Source: an uncultured Clostridia bacterium
GTDB taxonomy: Bacteria > Bacillota > Clostridia > UBA1381
DNA length: 6,499 nt
Reading direction: 5' to 3'
Assembly: GCA_934487205.1 (NCBI GenBank)
Contig: CAKSRS010000085.1
Span: 1-6,499 of the forward strand
Part shown: positions 1 to 5,800 of the stretch, in pieces
How the letters are laid out: the number at the start of each line of letters is the position of its first letter
Position numbering within the stretch: the stretch's first letter is position 1
Made by a program: the position numbers and the translations under genes
Notes under the pieces: model-generated
Databases searched by the model: none
Seen by the model: only the letters and a program-made list of their open reading frames with translations
Told to the model about the DNA's origin: nothing

Positions 1-206
1 TCAGTTTTATTCAAATCCGTATTATTAATATCAGTATTATTAGAGTCGGATTTGCCGAAGTCAAGAGTTCGGTTTTTTCGAAGTGCAGACTTCGGAATTT
101 CAGAAGTCAAGACTTCGGCATTTTCGACAGACTTCGGTTTTTCAGAAGTCTGGACTTCGGCTGAGTTATCAACACTTTGGATTGAATTTTGACTTTTGCT
201 TATTTG
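1..206 (-). pseudogene. Partial or broken replication-initiator-like (RepA_N type) coding remnant, linker region, running off the left edge
   Basis: Read on the minus strand, one frame stays open from position 206 to the window edge, about 68 codons, bounded at its 5' side by an in-frame TGA at 207-209. It has no ATG or GTG; the only usual start codon is an internal TTG. The peptide contains stretches such as NSAEVQTSEKPKS, NAEVLTSEIPKS, KNRTLDFGKS and DSNNTDINNTDLNKT. From memory, this Ser/Lys/Pro blocks-then-NNTD pattern is typical of the variable linker between the N-terminal winged-helix domain and the C-terminal DUF6017-like part of 'replication initiator protein A' of clostridial conjugative elements and plasmids. 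The N-terminal domain should lie at higher coordinates but is not there, so the gene seems truncated or frameshifted at its 5' end. What continues to the left cannot be seen. Family assignment is inference by resemblance; alternatives are a short novel gene or a chance frame. Confidence 0.42.
55..160. repeat. Tandem array of five palindromic repeats, core GAAGTC-NN-GACTTC, about 23-bp period
   Basis: Five units are centred near 63.5, 86.5, 109.5, about 130 and 151.5. Units 3 (103-116) and 5 (145-158) are perfect palindromes with 6-bp arms, GAAGTC-AA-GACTTC and GAAGTC-TG-GACTTC. Unit 2 (79-94) is CGAAGT-GCAG-ACTTCG. Unit 1 (55-72) is CCGAAGTC-AA-GAGTTCGG with one mismatch. Unit 4 matches unit 2 except for a 4-base loss (TTTTCGA then CAGACTTCGG), which explains why the 3-to-5 distance is 42 rather than 46. 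The separators are short T-rich runs. The array lies wholly inside the minus-strand open frame, yet the core falls in all three codon phases, so the conservation appears to act on the DNA. Candidate roles are iterons or binding sites for a replication initiator, or a transcribed hairpin series. Confidence 0.75.
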
Positions 207-428
207 TCAAATTGCACAAACGCAACATTTTTTAACGAAAATACAAACCGCACGGATGCATTAAATCTTGCAAAAATGTGAACAGTATCAAATGCTGACT
301 TAGATTTATTTTATAAAATATACTCCCTATAAACGGCTCTCCTATGCCTTTTACGGCATCTGTGTATCAAAGCAGTCCGCTCATATTACACTTATTTTCA
401 AATTTCAACATAAATTTTCCAAACCCCC
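207..428. other. AT-rich intergenic stretch with no supported gene
   Basis: Between the remnant frame and the promoter of the secreted-protein gene I see no coding region with a ribosome site, no RNA gene and no terminator. The only structure is a small hairpin, ATGCC-TTTTAC-GGCAT at 344-359, with no T-run on either side. If the left-hand frame is a truncated initiator gene, this stretch holds the deletion or insertion junction. Confidence 0.6.
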
Positions 429-457
429 TTGCATATTGCATTGATATGGTATATAAT
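429..457 (+). promoter_or_regulatory. Housekeeping (sigma-A-like) promoter of the 728-residue secreted protein
   Basis: TTGCAT at 429-434 and a perfect TATAAT at 452-457 are separated by exactly 17 bases. Transcription would start near 464, giving a leader of about 50 nt before the GTG start at 514. No operator is visible. The spacing and a consensus -10 make this a convincing vegetative promoter, so the gene is probably transcribed alone. Confidence 0.75.
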
Positions 458-500
458 TATAATAATACACAAATTCTAATAAACTAACGTAAAGAATAAA

Positions 501-506
501 AGGAGG
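501..506 (+). promoter_or_regulatory. Ribosome binding site that fixes a GTG start
   Basis: AGGAGG, a full anti-16S match, ends 7 bases before GTG at 514-516. The next in-frame ATG (codon 14) falls inside the signal peptide and has no comparable site, so GTG is the start. Confidence 0.85.
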
Positions 507-513
507 AATTATT

Positions 514-2700
514 GTGTTAAAAAAATTTTTAACGGCAGTGCTTTGCGCCTTTATGCTGCTTTGCACTATTGCGTATGCAGCCGATCTAAAGGCGGGTGAT
601 ACCGCCTATGTTGTATACGGCGGCACTGTAAGCGTTACAAAAAATGCCACTTATTCCGGTGCTATATGTGAGGTCAGCAAAGGAGCCAGAGTGACGATAT
701 TGGAAGCTTATGTAGTCGGAGAGGATAACAGAAAATTTCATAAAATTCAGTTATCGGACGGCTCGGTCGGATATATCCTCGCTTATACAACAGCTCGGGA
801 AACAACACCGATACTCGAAGCTGCCGAGACTGCAGAAAAGGAGTTAAACAAACAATGGGCATCTTCCGATCCCAACAAGTATCAGCACGCAATAGAGATG
901 ACATTTCTTTCCGATTACATCTACGGCGGAAGCAAAACAACTGAGGGACAGGAAAGAAATTTCTATGCTAAGGTACCTACGGAATGGGTAAGGCACGACC
1001 GTCCCGCTTCATTGCCGCTTGTGGGAATGGCGGTTGTACATATTGGCGACGAGGGAAAAATTGGCTCGGTAAAAGCCTCGTTCTACCCTGGCGATCCGCC
1101 GATTAACTATCATATCAGACGACTTGATGAACTTAAAGAAATAGGATACGATCCCCCATTTGCTGAATGGACCAGAACAGATGCATACGCTAACACGGCA
1201 TTTTATGTTACAACAACGAGTGAATTTGAAGTTGTTGCTTATAACGAGAAATGGGTTGCCGTATGGAGCGAAGGCGGTGTTGATGAATCCCGCGGTACTA
1301 TCAGACAGTGCGGCGAGAAGGACGGTACCGCTTTCACAAGCTGGAAACCGGGAGTATATTTTCTTCCTAGAAACAACTGTTATATTTTAGATATCAACAA
1401 TCAGGTATCGACGCCTCCCAAAATCGAGGCTGTAGGCAAGGCAACAGGTCTTTTGATGGTTAAGACTACTCCCGATAATACCGATTATGTAAAATCGGGT
1501 GTTATTAAAATCAATCAGACACTTCAGATTGTAGACGCTGCTCCGCAGAACGGTCATTATAAGATTTACTATAAGAAAGGTCTTTATTATGTTGACGCAA
1601 AGTATGTGAATGCGCAGCTTGCAAACACTTCAAAGCCGACAACACAGTATAAGGCAATAGCGGCCGTTGACTGTGATATTTCCGACGGTTCTTCGGTTGT
1701 CGGTTCGGTTAAAAAGGGTACGGCGCTTGATGTTATTGAGCTTAACTACGACGGAACAAATTCAAAAATCTGGTTTAACTCAAAGGAATGCTATATTCTG
1801 ACAAGCTATCTCGAGGATTTAACCAAAACCCTGTCTGCAGCGGACACGGCAGCGCTAGGTGCACCTATCGGCGTTCTGTCTGTAGATACGCCTTGGGGCG
1901 AATGGGGCGCACTGACCTATTCTGCCGAAGGACTTGCAAAGCTGAAAAAATTCCGTTTCGGATATATCAACGTTGATGAGAATCTGATGTCAGAGTACAG
2001 TAAGTGGTTTAGTTCAAACAACGGTGATATCAACACAATACACGACAGAGAATGGGTAAATGTATACGGCATCGAAGAATTTTCATTTGACCGTGACGAA
2101 GATATGAATGATATTCTGGACCCTGAAGATATATCACCTTGGATTATAACCGGTAAAATCTATACTATTTTCTATAACGGTGAGATTCGCTATCTGGTTC
2201 ACGAGGACGATATGCACGACACATTCACTTATTATCCCGGAAACGGATTCAGCAAAGACTCCGTTGCTAAAACGCAGACTGTTTGCCTGGACAGCCGCAA
2301 ATATAACACAGTCGCATATAATATCGATGACAACAACTACTTTAAACTCAGAGATATTGCAAAAATTCTCAACGGAACCATTAAATCCTTTGACGTTACT
2401 TATGACAGTGCAACAAATTCTATTGATATGTTGAGTTTTTATGATTACACATCGGCAGGCGGTGAATTAACACCGGGTGACGGTGTTGAAAGAACAGCTC
2501 TTTCATCATCGGTATTTTTAACGCTTGACGGCGTGCCGATTAAGGCGACCTGCTATAATATTGAAGGAAATAATTATTTTAAGCTTCGCGATATAACAGA
2601 TGCTCTGGATTGCCGCGTTGAGTGGGACAAAAACAATCAGATGATTTGGGTCATTCCGGCAAGAACCGCATATGATGATCCTGATGAGATAATGGGTTGA
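514..2700 (+). CDS. Secreted multi-SH3-like protein with C-terminal copper-amine-oxidase-like stalk domain
   Basis: This is an exported protein of 728 residues. Residues 1-22 form a signal peptide: K3-K4, a hydrophobic core at about 5-20, and the cleavage motif AYA before A23. No lipobox is present. Four segments look like bacterial SH3 folds: about 25-95, 225-292, 308-366 and 379-433. They show the pattern 'strand - KG..V.V/L - W/K-I - GY/CYI'; the middle two are weak calls. Residues 96-220 and 434-585 match nothing I recognise. The C-terminus (about 587-716) carries two copies of YNI-xx-NNYFKLRDI, at 602-615 and 681-694, the hallmark of copper amine oxidase N-terminal-like (stalk) domains common in secreted clostridial proteins. 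That name reflects fold only; no amine oxidase catalytic domain is present. There is no sortase signal, C-terminal membrane segment or enzyme motif, so cell-wall or glycan association is inferred. The gene is monocistronic, with its own promoter and terminator. The substrate or ligand is unknown. Confidence 0.85.
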   Translation: MLKKFLTAVLCAFMLLCTIAYAADLKAGDTAYVVYGGTVSVTKNATYSGAICEVSKGARVTILEAYVVGEDNRKFHKIQLSDGSVGYILAYTTARETTPILEAAETAEKELNKQWASSDPNKYQHAIEMTFLSDYIYGGSKTTEGQERNFYAKVPTEWVRHDRPASLPLVGMAVVHIGDEGKIGSVKASFYPGDPPINYHIRRLDELKEIGYDPPFAEWTRTDAYANTAFYVTTTSEFEVVAYNEKWVAVWSEGGVDESRGTIRQCGEKDGTAFTSWKPGVYFLPRNNCYILDINNQVSTPPKIEAVGKATGLLMVKTTPDNTDYVKSGVIKINQTLQIVDAAPQNGHYKIYYKKGLYYVDAKYVNAQLANTSKPTTQYKAIAAVDCDISDGSSVVGSVKKGTALDVIELNYDGTNSKIWFNSKECYILTSYLEDLTKTLSAADTAALGAPIGVLSVDTPWGEWGALTYSAEGLAKLKKFRFGYINVDENLMSEYSKWFSSNNGDINTIHDREWVNVYGIEEFSFDRDEDMNDILDPEDISPWIITGKIYTIFYNGEIRYLVHEDDMHDTFTYYPGNGFSKDSVAKTQTVCLDSRKYNTVAYNIDDNNYFKLRDIAKILNGTIKSFDVTYDSATNSIDMLSFYDYTSAGGELTPGDGVERTALSSSVFLTLDGVPIKATCYNIEGNNYFKLRDITDALDCRVEWDKNNQMIWVIPARTAYDDPDEIMG

Positions 2701-2733
2701 TTTTTCGAATAGATTAACTCAAACAAAAATTTT

Positions 2734-2772
2734 AGCCGCTATAAAGTTTGAAAAAACTTTATAGCGGCTTTT
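2734..2772 (+). terminator. Strong intrinsic terminator, possibly bidirectional
   Basis: A perfect 16-bp stem (2734-2749 with 2754-2769) is closed by a GAAA tetraloop and followed by TTTT. It lies 34 bases after the stop of the secreted-protein gene. On the minus strand the same hairpin is followed by AAAATTTTTG, so it may also stop transcription of the convergent flavodiiron gene, whose stop is about 80 bases away and which has no better terminator nearby. Confidence 0.88.
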
Positions 2773-2849
2773 GAATTTGCCGTCCCCCGCAATCACATAA
2801 GTGAGACATATTACAGGTATAACCCCAAATTTGTGCATTGAGTTATTTA

Positions 2850-4016
2850 TTACTTGTTGTAATCTGCGCAAAGTTCATTTGCAAGTGCATCAATTTCCAC
2901 AGTATTCTGTTCATTCATTGCCGATTTAATATGTACTTCATTTTCCGCAAATGTAATGTTCTTGGATTTTTCAAATAAACCTTTCATTACTCTGTTTGCA
3001 GTCAATGCCCATGTACCGTTTTCTATAAGACCGATTGTACGTTTTTGATAATTTCTTTCGGTAAGGGCTTCAATAAAAGTCCGCATAAACGGGAAAACAT
3101 CACCGTTATACGTTGTGGTTGCCAATACAAGCTTATCATATCGGAATGCGTCCTCTACCGCCTCTGCCATATCCTCGCGCGCCAAATCGCTTACAGCAAC
3201 CTTCGGGCAGCCCTTTTCACACAGTTTATCCGCTAATAGGAGAGCCGCTTTTTTAGTCCCGCCGTAAACTGAAGTATATGCAATCAATACGCCTTTATTT
3301 TCCGGCTCATACGCCGACCAAGTATTGTAAAGTCCCAAATAATAATCAAGATTTTCCGTCAGTACCGGTCCGTGAAGCGGACAAATTATTTTGATATCAA
3401 GAGCTGCGGCTTTTTTCAAAAGTGCCTGCACTTGGGCACCGTATTTTCCCACTATTCCGAAGTAGTAGCGCCGTGCCTCGCACGCCCAGTCCTCACATGC
3501 ATCAAGAGCGCCGAATTTTCCAAACCCGTCTGCCGAAAACAAAACCTTGTCACAGCTGTCATATGTTACTATAACCTCCGGCCAATGAACCATCGGTGCG
3601 GTGATAAAAGTAAGTTCATGCTTTCCCAGACTCAGCGTACTGTTTTCGCCGACTTCAATTCTTCTGTCATCATATGTTTCACCGAAAAATTGTCCCATCA
3701 TTGTAAACGCTTTTGAGCTTGCCGCGATTTTTGCGTTTTTATATTTACACATAAAATCCGCAATATTTGCCGAATGATCCGGCTCCATGTGCTGCACAAT
3801 CAAATAATCCGGCTGCTTTCCACCCAGTTCTCTTTCGATATTTTCGAGCCATTCATCTTTAAATCGCGCGTCAACCGTATCAAATACCGCAATTTTGTCG
3901 TCAATAATTATGTATGAATTATACGCCATGCCGTTTTCAACGGCATACTGTCCTTCAAACAAGTCTATATCATGATCATTTACGCCCACATACTTAATAT
4001 CGTTTGTAATTTTCAT
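2850..4016 (-). CDS. fprA: Flavodiiron protein (A-type flavoprotein; O2 and/or NO reductase)
   Basis: This cytoplasmic 388-residue protein has the two-domain class A flavodiiron layout and usual length. Residues 1 to about 240 form a metallo-beta-lactamase-like diiron domain with the expected ligands: H76-x-E78-x-D80-H81 (in QHMEPDHS), H144 (in MVHWPE), D163 (in SADGFG) and H215 (in CPLHGP). Residues about 242-388 are a flavodoxin domain with the FMN phosphate loop TSVYGGT (248-254) and further FMN-contact regions near 299-307 (ATTTYNGDV) and 331-337 (IENGTWA). The family reduces O2 to water and/or NO to N2O using electrons usually delivered by rubredoxin; no rubredoxin domain is fused and none is encoded here. 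Preference for O2 or NO cannot be read from the sequence. The ATG has AGGAGG (4025-4030) 8 bases upstream. It lies downstream of spoIIP in the same direction with a 91-base gap, but has its own strong promoter. The role is protection of an anaerobe from oxygen or nitrosative stress. Confidence 0.95.
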   Translation of the reverse strand: MKITNDIKYVGVNDHDIDLFEGQYAVENGMAYNSYIIIDDKIAVFDTVDARFKDEWLENIERELGGKQPDYLIVQHMEPDHSANIADFMCKYKNAKIAASSKAFTMMGQFFGETYDDRRIEVGENSTLSLGKHELTFITAPMVHWPEVIVTYDSCDKVLFSADGFGKFGALDACEDWACEARRYYFGIVGKYGAQVQALLKKAAALDIKIICPLHGPVLTENLDYYLGLYNTWSAYEPENKGVLIAYTSVYGGTKKAALLLADKLCEKGCPKVAVSDLAREDMAEAVEDAFRYDKLVLATTTYNGDVFPFMRTFIEALTERNYQKRTIGLIENGTWALTANRVMKGLFEKSKNITFAENEVHIKSAMNEQNTVEIDALANELCADYNK

Positions 4017-4031
4017 AAACTTATCCTCCTC

Positions 4032-4062
4032 GAATATGTACTGTATTCATTATATCATATTC
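4032..4062. repeat. Inverted repeat GAATATG / CATATTC around the -10 of the flavodiiron promoter
   Basis: GAATATG (4032-4038) and CATATTC (4056-4062) are perfect 7-base inverted arms 17 bases apart. They enclose the -10 hexamer and the likely start site. The placement suits a repressor operator, but AT-rich sequence gives such arms by chance, and it does not match a PerR or Fur box well. Confidence 0.3.
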
Positions 4063-4077
4063 AAGGATAAATTTCAA
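4049..4077 (-). promoter_or_regulatory. Extended -10 sigma-A-like promoter of the flavodiiron gene
   Basis: On the minus strand TTGAAA (4072-4077), a 17-base spacer and TATAAT (4049-4054) are preceded by an extended -10 TG (TGATATAAT). The predicted start near 4042 leaves a leader of about 25 nt carrying AGGAGG. This near-consensus promoter in the gap after spoIIP argues that the flavodiiron gene is expressed in growing cells independently of sporulation. Confidence 0.85.
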
Positions 4078-4107
4078 GAAATATTACAAAAATATGTCCG
4101 CATACAT

Positions 4108-5184
4108 TTATTTTTTCAGCACAGCCGAAATCGCTTCTGCAACACATCTTCCCCCGTTTATTGCCTCCTGCATCGTGTTTCCGTTTGTACCAACCTCCAC
4201 TATAAGCGAACCTGTTGTCATATGTTCATTAAAACGTTCCTGCCGCACATCAATCGGACGCATAAGCGACGGGTACATTTCGATAGCCTTTGCCTGAATT
4301 TGCGACGCGAATTTAAAGTTTTCCTGCCAACTGTCGTGCTGCAACGTGGCATTTGTTCCTACAACCAGCATAACTTGCGCCGTCTGCACACCGTCGATTT
4401 CCGTCATTAATTTTACCTTTGTACCGTCCGCTTTGGTTATCCCGTCGCGGTGAACATCAAGCACAACCTTTATCCCTCCGTATTTGTTAAGATTGCTTTG
4501 AATTGTTGCGGCGGCGCGTTTATACGAGCCATTGTATGCGGGATAATCATGCACGGTGGTATCATGCACCGTATCAATACCGTTCTTTCGGAAAACCTCC
4601 GCCATAGCCTCCCCCACTGCCGTTATATTTTTTGTCTCATCAAGATTTCTGTCCGGTGCGCCCTTTATATAGCTTTCCTCGCTGTAGCTTTCGGTTGTGT
4701 GCGTGTGCATTATAAGTATCTGCGGTCCGTTTTCGTCCGTTACAAACGCGAGCGGACTGTTTAAAAAATCCGAAGGATTTACATTTATGTTCGTTGCGTT
4801 TGATACTTGCAATCCTTTGTCCGCCCGGCGGCTTTCAGCTTGCATAACCGGTGCCTGTTCGGTCGGCTGCGGTGTATTTTCCGCAGGCACGGGTGTCGGC
4901 TTTACGTCACCTAACACAAAAAAATGTTTCAGCAAATCCTTCGGAATTTCGGCTGCTCTTTCGGAAATTTTCTTCATCTTATCCTCTATTCCCGTTTCGG
5001 AAGACGGCGTCAGCTGGCTGTCTATTATTTCTTCATAACTGGAAAATGCCGTTATATCTTGTTTTTTCGACATACCGACAGTTATGCATGCGCACACAGC
5101 AAAAAGTACCGCGACACACCCTGCACAAATCAGTTTCTTTCTTGTAATTACTATCATTCTTGTCCCTTTAATCAACAATTGCAT
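4108..5184 (-). CDS. spoIIP: Stage II sporulation protein P (SpoIIP), peptidoglycan amidase/endopeptidase
   Basis: SpoIIP works with SpoIID and SpoIIM in the DMP machine of the mother cell, cutting septal peptidoglycan so that the mother-cell membrane can engulf the forespore. The 358-residue frame has a basic N-terminus, one membrane segment (about 17-38), a charged stalk, a Pro/Thr-rich linker (about 94-115) and a C-terminal hydrolase domain (about 153-358). Conserved motifs of the family are present: ILIMHTHTTESY (H160, H162, E165), the NITAVGEAMAEVF helix (186-198), VLDVHRDG (H245) and NEHMTTGSLIVEVGTNGNT (H321, E330), which supply likely zinc ligands and catalytic residues. The start is uncertain. 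ATG at 5184 abuts AAGGAG with no spacer; TTG at 5178 or 5175 would be 6 or 9 bases from it, and ATG at 5157 has a weak AAAGGG. I kept the longest form. No gpr gene is adjacent. A sigma-E promoter is expected from family knowledge, but I could not find a convincing one. Confidence 0.93.
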   Translation of the reverse strand: MQLLIKGTRMIVITRKKLICAGCVAVLFAVCACITVGMSKKQDITAFSSYEEIIDSQLTPSSETGIEDKMKKISERAAEIPKDLLKHFFVLGDVKPTPVPAENTPQPTEQAPVMQAESRRADKGLQVSNATNINVNPSDFLNSPLAFVTDENGPQILIMHTHTTESYSEESYIKGAPDRNLDETKNITAVGEAMAEVFRKNGIDTVHDTTVHDYPAYNGSYKRAAATIQSNLNKYGGIKVVLDVHRDGITKADGTKVKLMTEIDGVQTAQVMLVVGTNATLQHDSWQENFKFASQIQAKAIEMYPSLMRPIDVRQERFNEHMTTGSLIVEVGTNGNTMQEAINGGRCVAEAISAVLKK

Positions 5185-5190
5185 CTCCTT
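5185..5190 (-). promoter_or_regulatory. Ribosome binding site of spoIIP, suggesting a TTG start
   Basis: AAGGAG on the minus strand lies directly against the first ATG (5182-5184), too close to use it. The in-frame TTG codons at 5176-5178 and 5173-5175 are 6 and 9 bases away, within the normal range. The protein may therefore begin two or three residues later, without effect on its domains. Confidence 0.6.
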
Positions 5191-5269
5191 TTTGCTGTTT
5201 ATAAATAATACTTTTGTTTGTACGTTTTTATGCCTTGATAAAAATATTTATTTTTTTATTAAAAAATGC

Positions 5270-5298
5270 TTGATTTTTTATAAAAACAGTGGTATAAT
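5270..5298 (+). promoter_or_regulatory. Strong extended -10 promoter for rplS
   Basis: TTGATT (5270-5275), a 17-base spacer and TATAAT (5293-5298) are joined by an extended -10 TGG (5290-5292). Runs of A and T at about 5241-5269, just upstream of the -35, resemble an UP element. Transcription should start near 5305. This strength is expected for a ribosomal protein gene. Confidence 0.85.
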
Positions 5299-5313
5299 AT
5301 ATAAGTTAATTAC

Positions 5314-5347
5314 GGGTGGTCCTCTGCCTCGGTCGGCACGAACGCCT
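5314..5347 (+). promoter_or_regulatory. Structured rplS mRNA leader, candidate L19 autoregulatory leader
   Basis: In the roughly 63-nt leader the RNA can fold into nested stems. The outer stem pairs GGGUGGUC (5314-5321) with GAACGCCU (5340-5347), with one G-A mismatch and two G-U pairs. The inner stem pairs UGCC (5325-5328) with GGCA (5335-5338) around a 6-nt loop. It sits 9 bases before the AGGAGG of rplS and just after the start site. Leaders named L19_leader are known upstream of rplS in Firmicutes and are thought to bind L19 and limit its synthesis. Size and place agree, but I matched position and shape only, not a covariance model. Confidence 0.5.
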
Positions 5348-5370
5348 AAGATAAAAAGGAGGGCACAATG

Positions 5371-5721
5371 ATGAATGCAAATGAAATCATTAGCGCTATA
5401 ACAAAAGACCAAATCAGAAATGATTTACCTGAACTTGTTGTCGGTAACAACGTAAAAGTTTACCAGAAGGTTGTCGAGGGTAACCGTACCAGAACTCAGA
5501 TGTTCGAAGGTACAATCATTAAAAAGCAGGGCAGCGGAATTGGTGCAACATTCACCGTAAGACGTCTTTCGTACGGCGTCGGCGTGGAAAAGACATGGCC
5601 CGTTAACTCACCTATCATTGAAAAGATTGAGGTTTCAAGAAAGGGTAAAGTAAGACGTGCAAGATTGTTCTATATCCGTGACAGAGTCGGCAAAGCTGCC
5701 AAAGTTAAGGAAAGAATATAA
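5371..5721 (+). CDS. rplS: 50S ribosomal protein L19
   Basis: L19 is a small basic protein of the large ribosomal subunit lying at the 30S-50S interface. The product, 116 residues from this start, has the normal family length and conserved body: the KVVEGNRTRTQMFEG segment, FTVRRLSYGVGVEKTWPV, and the basic C-terminal part with KGKVRRARLFYIRDRVGKAA. Two ATGs occur in a row (5368 and 5371). AGGAGG at 5357-5362 is 5 bases from the first and 8 from the second, and most L19 proteins begin Met-Asn, so I chose the second; the first adds one Met. It is the first gene of a short plus-strand unit, with lepB 79 bases downstream and a terminator-like hairpin between them. Expression is driven by the promoter at 5270-5298 and may be autoregulated through the leader. 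Confidence 0.97.
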   Translation: MNANEIISAITKDQIRNDLPELVVGNNVKVYQKVVEGNRTRTQMFEGTIIKKQGSGIGATFTVRRLSYGVGVEKTWPVNSPIIEKIEVSRKGKVRRARLFYIRDRVGKAAKVKERI

Positions 5722-5747
5722 TCTTCCCTTGCAAAAATTGAAGCTGA

Positions 5748-5769
5748 GGGACATTTAATGTCCCTTTTT
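5748..5769 (+). terminator. Intrinsic terminator or attenuator between rplS and lepB
   Basis: GGGACAT (5748-5754), loop TTA and ATGTCCC (5758-5764) form a 7-bp stem followed by TTTTT (5765-5769). The T-run and next bases (TTTTTGC) could instead pair with GCAAAAA at 5731-5737, weakening release. No clear promoter lies between it and lepB, so partial read-through would give more rplS than lepB mRNA. Confidence 0.75.
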
Positions 5770-5790
5770 GCTTATTGCCGCAAAATTTAA

Positions 5791-5797
5791 AGAGGTG
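5791..5797 (+). promoter_or_regulatory. Ribosome binding site that decides the lepB start
   Basis: AGAGGTG precedes two adjacent ATGs at 5801 and 5804. The AGAGG core ends 5 and 8 bases from them. The earlier in-frame TTG at 5768 lies in the terminator T-run and has no ribosome site. Confidence 0.65.
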
Positions 5798-5800
5798 TAT

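Noticed and set aside
55..160. The repeat array as a CRISPR array
   Set aside because: The period is only 19-23 bases, each unit is itself a palindrome, and the separators are short similar T-rich runs rather than unique spacers of about 30 bases.
344..359. Hairpin ATGCC-TTTTAC-GGCAT
   Set aside because: It has only a 5-bp stem, with no T-run on either strand and no neighbouring gene end; it is too weak to call a terminator or operator.
318..446. An open plus-strand frame upstream of the secreted-protein gene
   Set aside because: It has no start codon with a ribosome site, it runs into the promoter, and its length is expected by chance.
674..940. Minus-strand frame of 88 codons opposite the secreted-protein gene
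   Set aside because: It has no ribosome site and no recognisable protein, and it lies fully within a well-supported gene; the other antisense or out-of-frame readings over fprA, spoIIP and the secreted-protein gene are shadows for the same reason.
2089..2130. Acidic stretch FDRDEDMNDILDPED (residues 525-539 of the secreted protein) as an EF-hand or dockerin calcium loop
   Set aside because: The DxDxD spacing is suggestive, but the central glycine and the paired helix pattern are missing.
5200..5260. A sigma-E promoter for spoIIP on the minus strand (an AAATATTT-like -35 and a CGTACAAA-like -10)
   Set aside because: The spacing between these elements is about 18 bases, longer than the usual 13-15, and both are imperfect, so I could not support it.
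5768..5800. TTG at 5768 as the lepB start
   Set aside because: It lies within the T-run of the upstream terminator and has no ribosome site; AGAGGTG correctly serves the ATGs at 5801/5804.
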